The notes: a model not told the origin generated them from the letters alone. DNA of 64,000 nt from Rhodococcus sp. B50 (GCF_013602415.1 NZ_WPAG02000003.1:1-64000); one strand, 5' to 3'. Counted from the stretch's first letter, positions 55,220-64,000 are shown. Made by a program: numbers and translations.

Positions 55220-55493
55220 TGCCTGCGCCTTTCACTCGTGCTCGTCTTCGCCGGATGCCGTCCGGTGCGGTGTGCGAGCACAGTGGCAGAGGGCCCGAGT
55301 TTTCACCAAGCAGGTGACGGCGTTGCGAACTGGTGCAGGTGATGCGCTCGGATCCGTGAGTGTCCGGCTCGATGAAATTGCGCCTCAACGTGTTCGGCGC
55401 TCAGCAGAGAAGACCTCCACCACAGCGCTTGCAGCGCTATGTCGCCGGGTGTTCATTCGAGTGGTGATCACAGCGCGCGCATACCGGTTCAGC

Positions 55494-55728
55494 GAGCGTT
55501 CATCCGAGCATGCGTGTGGGCACTCGTACGTGGTGTGTCGAGCGCTCCACACCCCGACTTCCCGTGCAGTTATCAAGCATGGGCACGACCGCCGCAGTGA
55601 GCGCTCCGAAGAGCGTTCGACGTGGTCGGTTGCGGATACCGTTGGCGCCGCGCGCAATTCTGGATTACACTCCCCCCAAGGAACGCCGGGGGGAGTGACC
55701 CCGTCAGGGGTGGGCGTCGCGAGCGCTC
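55494..55728. repeat. Cluster of GAGCGCTC/GAGCGTTC octamers
   Basis: GAGCGCTC occurs at 55540, 55599 and 55721, and GAGCGTTC at 55494 and 55611, all inside 235 bp. Two AGCGCT hexamers also occur just before (55424-55438). Such spacing of a palindromic octamer suggests sites for a dimeric DNA-binding protein. Confidence 0.7.
55668..55697. repeat. Perfect 10-bp hairpin, CACTCCCCCC / GGGGGGAGTG
   Basis: Arms 55668-55677 and 55688-55697 enclose AAGGAACGCC. The arms contain the same ACTCCCCC word that is repeated in tandem at 55800-55825. No coding gene ends here, so a recognition structure for transfer or regulation is more likely than a terminator. Confidence 0.75.
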
Positions 55729-55799
55729 TGCGCAGCACTGGGATTCACCGCTCGAATCCACCGCCCATCTCACGCGCTCTGTCGAGTGCCATGATGCGC

Positions 55800-55825
55800 A
55801 CTCCCCCACTCCCCCACTCCCCCAC
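55800..55825. repeat. Tandem 8-bp repeat ACTCCCCC, three copies
   Basis: A residues recur at 55800, 55808, 55816 and 55824, giving three full ACTCCCCC units and the start of a fourth, followed by related C-rich tracts (CACCCCTG, TTTCCCCC). It lies 100 bp from the hairpin carrying the same word. Confidence 0.8.
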
Positions 55826-56217
55826 GATCACCCCTGTTTCCCCCAGCCCGATCACGGCCCTGCGAACCTCTCTCGCACAGGGCACACACCTGGCGTTGAG
55901 GCATGTTCGTCCACCGCCCCGGCCGGCCCTATCGCTCGGGTCGCTGTTCAGGCATCGAGAGCGCATCGACGATCGCCTCGCTCCATGTGCAGTGACGGCG
56001 CGCGTGAACATCGCTGCTCCGCACTTCCCGCCACGTGAGCTCGGCATGGCTGTCCGGTCTCGATCGTGGAGGTGTTTCTCGCGCTCGTTCTTCCCCGTCG
56101 ACCTCGCCGGATGTGTCCGTTGTGTGCGTTCACCTGTTTGGGCGAGATCGCGTGCTCGTTTTACGTTCTCGGCCGTCGCCTTTCGGGCGTACCGACCGAA
56201 CCATCACTGGAGTGCTC

Positions 56218-56526
56218 ATGTCTCTCGCGCCAAGTCTTGCCGAACTGGCGATCACGACCATCCCGCGTGGTGACGTGCTCGCCCAGACCACCGAGGTCAA
56301 CACGACCGGGGTCCGCGCTTGGATCGAAGACAACATCGTCTTCACCATCCTCGTGTTGATCGCGTGCGTGGTCCTGATGGGTGGGCTGCGCGGCAACCTT
56401 TCGAAGGTCGTCACCGTCGGCGGCCTGTCGCTGGTGGGCATGGCGTATCTGGGCATCGCGACGAACACCACCGCGGCAACCGGCATCGGCAATTGGCTCC
56501 TCGGTCTGGTCGGCATCCAGGTCTGA
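56218..56526 (+). CDS. Small two-helix membrane protein, pilin-like (VirB2/TrbC type)
   Basis: The ATG at 56218 gives 102 residues. A ~25-residue leader with PSLAELAITTIPRGDVLAQT precedes two hydrophobic helices (NIVFTILVLIACVVLMGGLR and VVTVGGLSLVGMAYLGIATN) separated by a short polar loop, ending IGNWLLGLVGIQV. Size, topology and first position in the plus-strand transfer operon resemble VirB2/TrbC pilins or Gram-positive equivalents. Homology is not provable from sequence alone. Confidence 0.6.
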   Translation: MSLAPSLAELAITTIPRGDVLAQTTEVNTTGVRAWIEDNIVFTILVLIACVVLMGGLRGNLSKVVTVGGLSLVGMAYLGIATNTTAATGIGNWLLGLVGIQV

Positions 56527-56573
56527 CCACCGCACGCAAGCATCGGCCGACGACCGAAAAAGGGGTACCGATC

Positions 56574-56966
56574 GTGATCGACAACGACGACATGCTGCAC
56601 CGCGTGGACCGGCACTATCTCGGCCCGACCGGCTTCACGCTGCCGTTCCGCCTCCGATATGCCGCAGTCGGACTCGGCGCGCTCATCACCGCGACGGTGT
56701 TCGTCATCGCCCGCGCGGTCGTGCAGGTGCCGCTCGGCTTCCAGTCTCTGGTGGTGATCGTCGGGATCGGTGTTGTGATCACCGTGCGGGTGACGAAGTA
56801 CGTCAACGCCGACCGTTCGGTCCGGTCGGTGATCCGAGCTGCGTGGAACGACCTGATCGCACCGCGCCCACCCAAGGCAGGACAGACCGTCGTCCTCGCC
56901 ATTCCCGCTGCCATGCGTGCCTCGCGCGGTACGCACGCCGCAGCGTCGAGCGAAGGGAACTGCTGA
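56574..56966 (+). CDS. VirB3/PrgI-like small membrane protein
   Basis: The GTG at 56574 (IDNDDMLHRVDRHYLGPTGF) gives 130 residues. Two transmembrane helices (AVGLGALITATVFVIARAVV and SLVVIVGIGVVITVRVTKYV) in the first 80 residues are followed by a basic cytoplasmic tail (RSVRSVIRAAWNDLIAPRPP). VirB3/PrgI-type proteins precede the VirB4 ATPase in type IV secretion operons, exactly as here (2-bp gap). Upstream codons in the same frame overlap the previous gene and are discarded. Confidence 0.65.
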   Translation: MIDNDDMLHRVDRHYLGPTGFTLPFRLRYAAVGLGALITATVFVIARAVVQVPLGFQSLVVIVGIGVVITVRVTKYVNADRSVRSVIRAAWNDLIAPRPPKAGQTVVLAIPAAMRASRGTHAAASSEGNC

Positions 56967-56968
56967 CG

Positions 56969-59900
56969 ATGGCTGTTCAGCCCGACAACGACATTGCCGC
57001 GTTGTTCGACCCGAACTTCGACGACCCCGAACCGACCGTGGTGCCGCCGGGTGCGTTACCCCCGTCGTGGGCGGCGGCGATGGCAGCACACCGCACCGCC
57101 TCCCCACCCTCGGTTCCGGATCCGAATGCGGACGCGACGCAGGCCGCGGAGCTGGCGTGGTCCCAGGTGCCCGACAGCAGCATCACCGCCCCTGATGCGG
57201 TGACCGCTTCCCCCACCGCAGCGAGTGCAGACGCACCGCCCGCACAGCGCAGGCGCGGACGCACCAAGCGCGGCACGTCCGCCGACACCGACGCGGAGTT
57301 CACCCGGCAAACCAAGGCCGCCGCCAAGCGCGCCGCTCGCACGCGCAAAGTAGTGCGGCTGCAACTGATCGGGGTCGAAGGAAACATCACGCGCACCCGT
57401 ACCCAGTCCACAGCGTGGTTCGTCCAGCCTCCGGGGCCGTGGAACATGCGCCCGGTGGGCCGGCAACGTCGCTACATCCAGAATGAAGCGCTGGTGTTGG
57501 CGAACCTCGCCGAAGCCGGCGTCATCGGAGTGCACCGCCGGCTGGTGCGCACCCCGTGGCCGGTACGCCAGTGGGCGCAAGCTCACGACGGGTGGGCCGA
57601 ACCGATCGCGGATGTGCCGGGCGCGTTGTCGTGGTCGGACTATCTGCGCGGTCAGCAGCACGCCATGCTGTGGGGCAGCCCCACCCTCAAAGGCCGCTAC
57701 TGGGGCATCGAACTACCCCCGCGCTCGACACTGGCCAGCGGGCTCGACACCGTCTCCGACTGGTTGCTGCCCGCCGTCGAGGTGCCGCTGCTCGGCCGCG
57801 TCGCAAAACTGGTCCGCGCGTGGGCGCGCACGGCGTTCTTGGGCGAGCAGAAGGCGCTCGCCGAGCATCTCGCCACGATCGAACGCATCCTCTCGGGACA
57901 GGGGGTGCGTGCCAATCCCGCCACCGCCGCGCAGATGGACTATCTGCTGCTGCGCTCGGCCTCATTGGGGTTGCCGCTCGATGCCGAGGGCGTGATCTCC
58001 GGCGGCGGTGACTGGGCGCAGTCCGATGTTGCTGCGCTCGAGGACCTCACCGACCTCGAATTGACCCCCGGTGACGGGTACACGACCGTGCGCGGGAAGG
58101 TCGGTGGCTGGGACTACACCGGCTACGCGATCATCTTGACGGTCGGGCGCATGGCGCCGTTGCCGATCCCGGAGCGGATGCTGCCCTGGCAGGTCATCGG
58201 CGACTCCTCCGGTGAACCGCTCGAATGGTCCGAACGCATCCGGTTGAAGACCACGAGCCAGACCATCCGCAGTCTGCGCCGGCTCACCGCGCGCATCGAG
58301 GCGCAGTTCGACCACTACACCGTCGAACACGACCAGGTGCCGCCGCAGGAACTCGCCGAACAGCACGCGCTCGCGCAGCGGGTGATCTCCGACATCGAGG
58401 ACGACCACTCGGGGCTGTCGGTGCGTACCGAGGGCTGGTACCGGGTGCTCGTCGTCGGCTCGTCCCCGGACGAGGCGAAGCAGAAGGTCTCGATGCTTCA
58501 GGAGATGTACGCCCCGCGCATCCGCCTCGAACACGAGCATGGTCAGTACCAGTTGCTGCGCGAGTTCATCCCTGGCGAACCGTTGGCCAATATCGCGCAC
58601 TGTCGGCGCATGAGTGTCGAAACCGTCTCCGCCGGGATGGCCGCGGTCGGCGACCGGATCGGGGACCGCACCGGCGTGGTGATCGGCGAGACCGCCTCGA
58701 TCGCACCGCGACCGGCGGTGTGGGATCTGTTTGCCGCGCACGAGAAGAAGCACAAGTCCGGCTTGACCCCGATCGTGGCGGTGCCTGGCTCGGGCAAGAC
58801 GTTCCTGGCCGGGATGCTCGTCTACCAGGCGGTGCGTGCCGGTGCCTACGGGGTGGTGCTCGACCCGTCCGGACCGCTCAAGAAACTCGCGCAGCTCCCC
58901 GAGTTCCGGGGTATCGCCGAAGTTCAGGCGTTGACGGGGCGCACCTCGCGGCCTGGCTCGCTCAACCCTTATCGGGTGATCGTCGATCCGCGCCGCGACG
59001 ATCCCGACTACGTCCCGGCCAATCCGGACTACGCCGACGATGCCGATCCCGTCACCGCAGCCCAGTCGCAGTACGAAGCCGACCTGCGGGCCGCGCAGGC
59101 CGAGCGGATCTCGGTGGCGGTGTCGGTGCTGAAGATGATGCTCTCCCCCGCCCGGCTCGAGCACGAGTGGACCGAAACCGTCCTGCAGACCGCGGCGAAC
59201 ACCGTCGGCGGCGGACGGCACCACAACCTGCGCGAAGTCCTCGACGCGATCGCCGCGCTCGGTCGCGACGACGAGAACCTTGATCTGCGTACCTGTGCGC
59301 GCAGCGTGCATCAGGAGTTGTCGATGATGGCTGATCTCGCCGAGGCCCGCGTGCTCTTCCCCGAAGCGGGCACCACCGGTGAGCCGGAGGACATCGTCGA
59401 CAACAACACTCGACTGACGGTGTTGACGATGCCCGGCTTGCAGCTCCCACCCACCGGCACCGACCCGTCGCAGTGGACCCCGCAGCAACGCATGGCCGGC
59501 CCGCTCATGCACATGGCCGCGTGGCTTGCGAACCGGCTCGTCTACGAACTGCCCCGCTTTGAGCGCAAGGTGCTGTTTCTCGACGAGAACAAGTACCTCG
59601 AACAAACCGGTGCCGGCCGCACCCTGAACCTGCGCATCGCCCGCGACTCGCGCAAGTACAAGGTTCGCGCGTTGGTGTGCTCGCAGCTGCCCGACGACTA
59701 TCTCGGCGTCGACGGCAGCGACGACAAGTCCGCACTGACCTACGAGGTCATCATCGGCGATCTCGGTGGCAACACCCATGCCATCGACGGCGCCCTCAAA
59801 CTACTGAACCTTCCTGCCGGGGAAGGCTACGAAGCGTTGTTGGCCGATCTCGGTGGTGGCGGAGAAGACACCCTCGATGAGGACACCGACACCGAGCACC

Positions 59901-60046
59901 TCGACCAGGCACGCCGGTTCATCGTGAAGATGGCTGACGACATCGAACTGGTCCGCTCGGACTGGACCCACTTCGTCCACCTGGCACACGTATTCGCCGC
60001 GCTCGATTCCCGCGCGACCCGCGCCGCGATGGACACTCCTGCATGA
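56969..60046 (+). CDS. VirB4-like conjugation ATPase
   Basis: The ATG at 56969 gives 1025 residues; an open frame further upstream (from 56381) is a shadow over two other genes. A disordered N-terminus with basic stretch (RRRGRTKRG) leads to a ~400-residue region related to VirB4 N-domains. Then Walker A VAVPGSGKTFLAGMLVYQAV (~606), Walker B KVLFLDENKYLEQTGAGRTL (~870), and RALVCSQLPDDYL follow, a VirB4/TraC-type arrangement with the usual late conserved Gln. It powers assembly or substrate movement at the mating channel. The stop overlaps the next start (ATGA). Confidence 0.85.
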   Translation: MAVQPDNDIAALFDPNFDDPEPTVVPPGALPPSWAAAMAAHRTASPPSVPDPNADATQAAELAWSQVPDSSITAPDAVTASPTAASADAPPAQRRRGRTKRGTSADTDAEFTRQTKAAAKRAARTRKVVRLQLIGVEGNITRTRTQSTAWFVQPPGPWNMRPVGRQRRYIQNEALVLANLAEAGVIGVHRRLVRTPWPVRQWAQAHDGWAEPIADVPGALSWSDYLRGQQHAMLWGSPTLKGRYWGIELPPRSTLASGLDTVSDWLLPAVEVPLLGRVAKLVRAWARTAFLGEQKALAEHLATIERILSGQGVRANPATAAQMDYLLLRSASLGLPLDAEGVISGGGDWAQSDVAALEDLTDLELTPGDGYTTVRGKVGGWDYTGYAIILTVGRMAPLPIPERMLPWQVIGDSSGEPLEWSERIRLKTTSQTIRSLRRLTARIEAQFDHYTVEHDQVPPQELAEQHALAQRVISDIEDDHSGLSVRTEGWYRVLVVGSSPDEAKQKVSMLQEMYAPRIRLEHEHGQYQLLREFIPGEPLANIAHCRRMSVETVSAGMAAVGDRIGDRTGVVIGETASIAPRPAVWDLFAAHEKKHKSGLTPIVAVPGSGKTFLAGMLVYQAVRAGAYGVVLDPSGPLKKLAQLPEFRGIAEVQALTGRTSRPGSLNPYRVIVDPRRDDPDYVPANPDYADDADPVTAAQSQYEADLRAAQAERISVAVSVLKMMLSPARLEHEWTETVLQTAANTVGGGRHHNLREVLDAIAALGRDDENLDLRTCARSVHQELSMMADLAEARVLFPEAGTTGEPEDIVDNNTRLTVLTMPGLQLPPTGTDPSQWTPQQRMAGPLMHMAAWLANRLVYELPRFERKVLFLDENKYLEQTGAGRTLNLRIARDSRKYKVRALVCSQLPDDYLGVDGSDDKSALTYEVIIGDLGGNTHAIDGALKLLNLPAGEGYEALLADLGGGGEDTLDEDTDTEHLDQARRFIVKMADDIELVRSDWTHFVHLAHVFAALDSRATRAAMDTPA

Positions 60047-62214
60047 GCGCGCAACGAGCACGCCGGATTCTCCCGGCACTGTCACTCTCAGTCCGCTACG
60101 TCGGGCAGCCTGTGGGGCTGGTGGTCCGTGTTCTGGTCGTACTGATGTTCGCTGCGGTCGTCCTGATTGGGGCCGGCACCGGGGTGGCCACAGCCAGCGG
60201 CTTCGACTGCAAGGACGTACCGGCCCCGGAGTTCCCCAATGAGACCGTCGAGACGACCTTCGACTCGTCCAGCGCCAACCGGCCGCCGATCGAAGGTGGG
60301 GGTGGCACGGGTTATGAAAGCTACGGTTGGGCCGGACTGAAATGGCACACCTACGACCTCGGCTGCGGTGAGGATCTGGTGCGCGCTCCCGACGCGGTCA
60401 ACGACACCACGCTGGGCAACACCTTCCTGACGATCGGGAAGTCACTGGCGGCCGCGGCGTTCTGGCTCGACGACCAAACCAAGACCGGACGCGACGCGCT
60501 TGATGCCGGGGTCGACTCGGCACTCGAACAGTTCGACCGGATCGTCTACTCGATCAGCGACGGCATGCGCGGGGTCTACGGACAGTGGCTGGGGATCGCA
60601 CTGACTGTCGTCGCTGTGATCGTGCTGTGGAAGTCGCTGAAGGCAGACACCGCCGGCGTTACCCGAACCTCGGCAATCGCAGCGGCCGGGCTGATGCTCG
60701 GGGCGCTGATGGTCGGTGCACCACAAAAGGCGGTTCAGGTCGCCGACGACACGTTCGGCTCGCTGATCACCGATACTCAGGATCAGATTTTCTCGGTCCA
60801 GTTCGGGGACGGCCCGGGCGGCGGCACACTTACCGGTGGACCGACCGACCCGCGCAACGTGCTGATCGACCAAGTTTTCCTTCCCGATTGGCGCACGGGT
60901 TGGTTCGGCACCAATTACGACGATGCGGACACCGCCGGGCTCGGTCCGAAGTTGCGTGATTCGCTGGCGTTTTCGTACGAAGAGCAGGAGCGCGTCAAGA
61001 ACGACCCGGACGCCCAGGCCGAACTCGCCGCCCAGAAGGCCGACACGTTCCGCGAGATCGTCGCGTCGCTGGAATCCGACCATCAGTTGTCCTACTACCA
61101 GTTTCAGGGCAAAGACTCCGGCCGCACCTCGACCGGTTTCATCGGCATGGTCAAACTGGCGATGCCATCGATGCTGTGGATCGGCGCCTCGATCCTGAAG
61201 ATCACCGCACTGCTCGCGATCCGCTTCGCCATCCTGTTCGCGCCACTGTGGGTGCCGTTCGCGATGATCGCCGGTGGTTGGCTGGGCCGCATCCTGCGCA
61301 TGCTCGCCACCGCCTATGTGTGGGGCGTGGCCGGTGCAGTCATCGTCGCGCTGTACCTGATGGCGCTCGTGCAGCTCTACGTCGATGCCGACGGACAGGT
61401 CGACGGGTCCTGGCGATTGTGGTTCATGGTGCTGCTCACCGTTGTGTGCTGGGCGATCATGCGCCCATTCAAACGGGTAGGCCAGACGTTCACGCAGAAC
61501 AGCTCGAGCATGGTCAACCGCAGAACCCGCGAAGCAAAGCGCTCCCTCAAAGCCAAGGCATTCGCCGCGGCAGGTGCCGCCATCGGCGGCCCGGGCGCAG
61601 CGATCGCAGCCAAGACCGGCGAACGCCTGACGCGAAGGAACCCCAGGGACAACGACGAGGTCGAGACGAAGTCCACCGGCTTCCGGCCTGAAGGCCGCGG
61701 ACTCAACAACCGCCGACAACAGGCACTGGCCCAGGCGCGAGCAGAGGCACGCACGAACAGAACCGAGCACCTGGGCCGCGGCGACCGTATAGCCGACCGT
61801 GACACACGCATCGCCGGTATCGCAGCCAATGCCGGCCGTAATCTGGACCGGGGCGAGAAACCGCTGGGCGACAAGGACACCGAGCGGGCCGTGACCTCCG
61901 GTGCGGCCGCATGGAAACGGTTGGACAAAAACGAGGCCGAGGACCGACGCCGGGAGCGGCAGGCCCGCAAAGAACTTCTGACCGCCAGTGTCGGTCAGCG
62001 CTGGGATGGTGGGGATCGCTCGGCCATCGCACCGATGAAGGTCTACACCCCGACCCGTCACCGCGAGTCCGCACACGCCACCAGCATCGGCACTCGTGAG
62101 TCACGGTATGCCGCCCTCCGCGGTGAGCGTTCGACCGGGACCACGCCTTCCCGACCGCGGGTCTGGAATGCGCCCACCCCAGACGGTCCTCTCCCGCGGG
62201 ACAGGTATCTCTGA
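60043..62214 (+). CDS. Polytopic VirB6/TrbL-like channel protein
   Basis: The product has 723 residues with ATGA coupling to the VirB4-like gene. An N-terminal helix (VVRVLVVLMFAAVVLIGAGT), an extracellular section with paired Cys (FDCKDVP, DLGCGED), then helices around 185-240 and five more in ~385-500 (SMLWIGASILKITALLAIRF, LFAPLWVPFAMIAGGWLGRI, AVIVALYLMALVQLYVDADG) match VirB6/TrbL organisation. The last ~220 residues are a highly charged cytoplasmic tail (DRRRERQARKELLTASVGQR). Likely the inner-membrane channel. Confidence 0.75.
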   Translation: MSAQRARRILPALSLSVRYVGQPVGLVVRVLVVLMFAAVVLIGAGTGVATASGFDCKDVPAPEFPNETVETTFDSSSANRPPIEGGGGTGYESYGWAGLKWHTYDLGCGEDLVRAPDAVNDTTLGNTFLTIGKSLAAAAFWLDDQTKTGRDALDAGVDSALEQFDRIVYSISDGMRGVYGQWLGIALTVVAVIVLWKSLKADTAGVTRTSAIAAAGLMLGALMVGAPQKAVQVADDTFGSLITDTQDQIFSVQFGDGPGGGTLTGGPTDPRNVLIDQVFLPDWRTGWFGTNYDDADTAGLGPKLRDSLAFSYEEQERVKNDPDAQAELAAQKADTFREIVASLESDHQLSYYQFQGKDSGRTSTGFIGMVKLAMPSMLWIGASILKITALLAIRFAILFAPLWVPFAMIAGGWLGRILRMLATAYVWGVAGAVIVALYLMALVQLYVDADGQVDGSWRLWFMVLLTVVCWAIMRPFKRVGQTFTQNSSSMVNRRTREAKRSLKAKAFAAAGAAIGGPGAAIAAKTGERLTRRNPRDNDEVETKSTGFRPEGRGLNNRRQQALAQARAEARTNRTEHLGRGDRIADRDTRIAGIAANAGRNLDRGEKPLGDKDTERAVTSGAAAWKRLDKNEAEDRRRERQARKELLTASVGQRWDGGDRSAIAPMKVYTPTRHRESAHATSIGTRESRYAALRGERSTGTTPSRPRVWNAPTPDGPLPRDRYL

Positions 62215-63050
62215 TGTCTCGGTCCGGACCCAACCCCGTCCTTGCCCCTGTCCGCCGCTGGGTGCTCTACTCACGCACGAACCTGACGGTATCGGTAGTC
62301 GGTGTCGTCGCAGTGTTGTCGCTCGTTGGCATGCTGGTCGGGGAAGATCCGCAACCGCAGCCAGCAGAAGAGACGGCGGCCGCTGCGACCGAGACTGCGG
62401 CTGCGGCGACGGTGGACGCGATCAGCTACGAGCTCTACGAGGTGAGCGAGTCTCAGGTGGTCGCCAGGACGGCGGCCCAAGCTACAGCCAGTGCACCGGC
62501 CACTGCGATGGCCTACGCCCACACCTTCGTCGACACCACACTCTCGGATACGCAGTGGACCACCACGCTTGGCCACTACACCGTCTCCGAGCCCGGACCG
62601 GCCATGGTAGCGGCACGGCCGCGCACTCCGGTGGTCATCACCGGACCCACAGTAAGCACTTCCGTCGCCGGCTCCGCAGGGACACAGAGCGCACGGGTTC
62701 TCGTGCCAACCCAGGCCGGAGAGATGACGGTCTCTGTCGTGGTCGAGGAGCTGTCCGGCGGGACGCAGCGGTGGGTGGTCGACACTCCCCTGCCGACCCT
62801 CGACCTGTCCGACATGGAGGATCTCGCACCGCGGACCACCACACCTGCAGCCCCTCGAACCTCGGCGGAGCCCACGACACCCCGACCGATACCGACGCCG
62901 ACCCAGGCGCCCACCCCTCAACCGGCGTTCGACCCCCACCAACCGGAGCAGGACCCCATACCGAGCCCCAGTGTCGACCCCGCCCCGGTACCGGTACCGG
63001 GCCCGATTCCGATTCCCGACCTCGACACCCCGATCCCGGGGCAGCTGTGA
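62214..63050 (+). CDS. Bitopic membrane protein of the mating apparatus (TcpC/VirB8-like candidate)
   Basis: It starts 1 bp into the previous stop; 278 residues. One transmembrane helix (NLTVSVVGVVAVLSLVGMLV) is followed by an Ala-rich linker and an exported domain of ~130 residues (TFVDTTLSDTQWTTTLGHYT, PTQAGEMTVSVVVEELSGGT, QRWVVDTPLPTLDLSDM). The C-terminus is a proline-rich tail. Position and topology suit a VirB8/TcpC role; the fold is not certain. Confidence 0.6.
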   Translation: MSRSGPNPVLAPVRRWVLYSRTNLTVSVVGVVAVLSLVGMLVGEDPQPQPAEETAAAATETAAAATVDAISYELYEVSESQVVARTAAQATASAPATAMAYAHTFVDTTLSDTQWTTTLGHYTVSEPGPAMVAARPRTPVVITGPTVSTSVAGSAGTQSARVLVPTQAGEMTVSVVVEELSGGTQRWVVDTPLPTLDLSDMEDLAPRTTTPAAPRTSAEPTTPRPIPTPTQAPTPQPAFDPHQPEQDPIPSPSVDPAPVPVPGPIPIPDLDTPIPGQL

Positions 63051-64000
63051 CCATCCACGGCGCCGGCAAGGCGCTGCTGCTCAGTGGCGCAGCTGTCATC
63101 ACAGTCGGCATATCCGCCTGTACGACAGGAACTCCGGTGATTCCCCACGATCCGTGCCGGACCGTCCCCACCCGCGACAACAACTCTGACGGGACATCGG
63201 ATCTGCAATCGCGTGTCTCCGGCCCGATACAGCTACCGGTCCACCCCGGAACCACCACCCACACATCCGGGTTCGGCCCACGCTGGGGGACGCACCACCA
63301 CGGGGACGATCTGGCAGGACCTGTCGGCACACCGATACTTGCCGCGCTCGACGGAATCGTGGTCGCCGCAGGATCCAGTGGGGAAGGACCGGGCGTCGGA
63401 TTCGAGAACTGGGTGATCATCGACTCGAACGTCGACGGCTCGCCCGTCAGCACCGTCTACGGACACATGTTCATCGCCGGAATCCACGTCACACCTGGCC
63501 AGCACGTCGCCGCTGGTGATCACATCGCCGACATCGGCAACGCCGGAAGCAGCACCGGCCCACACCTGCACTTCGAATATTGGCAGGGCGGCAGACTGCA
63601 GGGCGGCACCCCGATCGACCCGGTGACCGTGCTACCCGAGATCGCCCGGCAGAACGGCGGAGCACCGCCGTCCGTCGAAGACTCTCACGACAACAACAAT
63701 CACGGTGATCAGGACAGCAACGTCCAGCTCGTCGCCACCTCCCGCTCGACTGCCGACTGTTCGGGATTCGGCGTGGCCGGCGGCGGCAATCTGGCCTTCG
63801 GGACCGTACCGGCCGAGTTCGAGCTGTGGCTGCGCCGCGCGGGCGGGGTATGCCCCGAGATCGACTCGCCGCTACTGGCCGCGCAGCTCCAGCAGGAGAA
63901 CAACTTCCGCTACGGTCCGAACGCCCCCGTGTCACCTTCTGGCGCGATCGGACCGGCGCAGTTCATGCCTGGCACCTGGGTCACCTGGGGTAAGGACTAC
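63047..64000 (+). CDS. M23 endopeptidase plus lytic transglycosylase lipoprotein (3' end beyond window)
   Basis: The GTG at 63047 overlaps the previous stop (GTGA). A lipoprotein signal is seen (LLLSGAAVITVGISACTTG, lipobox ISAC). An M23/LytM domain follows, with metal ligands in HHHGDDLAGPVGTPI (H-x3-D) and GPHLHFEYW (H-x-H), plus VYGHMFIAGIHVTPGQHVAA. From ~240 an SLT-type lysozyme domain begins: LLAAQLQQENNFRYG (catalytic Glu) and GAIGPAQFMPGTWVTW. It would cut peptidoglycan to let the mating channel through (VirB1 role). It is cut off by the window edge after ~318 codons. Confidence 0.88.
   Translation, partial: MTIHGAGKALLLSGAAVITVGISACTTGTPVIPHDPCRTVPTRDNNSDGTSDLQSRVSGPIQLPVHPGTTTHTSGFGPRWGTHHHGDDLAGPVGTPILAALDGIVVAAGSSGEGPGVGFENWVIIDSNVDGSPVSTVYGHMFIAGIHVTPGQHVAAGDHIADIGNAGSSTGPHLHFEYWQGGRLQGGTPIDPVTVLPEIARQNGGAPPSVEDSHDNNNHGDQDSNVQLVATSRSTADCSGFGVAGGGNLAFGTVPAEFELWLRRAGGVCPEIDSPLLAAQLQQENNFRYGPNAPVSPSGAIGPAQFMPGTWVTWGKDY

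Larger units (their letters stand above)
55220..56217. other. Roughly 1-kb non-coding repeat-rich region, candidate origin of transfer
   Basis: It lies between the divergent halves of the transfer region. Frames inside it are Ser/Arg/Thr-rich shadows. It holds three perfect GAGCGCTC palindromes (55540-55547, 55599-55606, 55721-55728), two GAGCGTTC variants (55494-55501, 55611-55618), a 10-bp perfect hairpin (55668-55697), an ACCCC/GGGGT mini-hairpin right after it, and ACTCCCCC tandem repeats (55800-55825). Divergent promoters for both operons must also be here. oriT is inferred from layout; no nic site is recognised. Confidence 0.55.

Noticed and set aside
56381..60046. Longer start for the VirB4-like protein (1221 residues)
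   Set aside because: The first ~196 codons overlap two well-supported small membrane-protein genes and read as Arg/Ser-rich shadow; the ATG at 56969 follows the previous stop directly.

Overview
The window is high-GC actinobacterial DNA. It most likely comes from a conjugative plasmid or integrative element of a Rhodococcus. The main taxonomic pointer is an alcohol dehydrogenase (29410-30450) whose sequence I recognise as very close to Rhodococcus ruber ADH-A. Mycothiol-type arsenate reductases, plasmid-type DUF3560, IF2_N and DUF2637 proteins, and IS1380-family elements agree with this. I saw no rRNA, tRNA or CRISPR array and no replication gene.

Layout. (1) 1-2.9 kb: plasmid backbone fragments (a frameshifted small gene, a frameshifted DUF3560 gene, a membrane protein, an HTH regulator with an operator, and an IF2_N protein cut by an IS). 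(2) 2.85-26.3 kb: a defence-rich region bounded on the left by IS1380 copy A (2850-4537). It holds McrBC, a tail-anchored low-GC protein of unknown role, a TIM-barrel-like protein, an Xre/RES toxin-antitoxin pair, and a three-gene DUF499 / DUF1156-methylase / SNF2-DUF3883 module. The methylase of that module is split by IS1380 copy B (18753-20440). Next comes a two-gene cassette whose first gene (DUF6932-like) carries eight copies of a 7-bp repeat and is presently out of frame by one unit. (3) 26.4-41.3 kb: a mosaic of small plasmid genes, N-formylglutamate amidohydrolase, the alcohol dehydrogenase, a cold-shock-type protein, DUF2716 and DUF2510 proteins, a proline iminopeptidase, remnants of transposases and resolvases, a Phd/RelE-like TA pair and an AbiE-like operon. 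(4) 41.5-47.9 kb: an arsenic locus (arsR-acr3-arsC-arsO(frameshift)-arsC2, with a divergent cadI/arsI-like gene and second arsR), a vapBC pair and a decayed duplicate arsR. (5) 47.9-64 kb: the transfer region. Minus-strand genes encode DUF2637, a lipid/membrane-associated NTF2-like candidate, a glycine-zipper protein, a ParA-like ATPase and an FtsK-type coupling ATPase. A roughly 1-kb non-coding, repeat-rich region (candidate oriT) follows. Plus-strand genes then encode a small pilin-like protein, a VirB3-like protein, a VirB4-like ATPase, a VirB6-like protein, a membrane protein and an M23/lytic transglycosylase that runs off the end.

How it fits together. The element carries its own mating apparatus, several barriers to incoming DNA (McrBC and the methylase/helicase module), addiction modules, and arsenic resistance. 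Two IS1380 copies of identical length (1688 bp), both flanked by a CTAG duplication, have each broken a gene. Several single-base frameshifts (first gene, DUF3560, arsO) could be decay or sequencing error. The most notable observation is the heptanucleotide-repeat gene at 24.8-25.4 kb, which has the architecture of a phase-variable switch.
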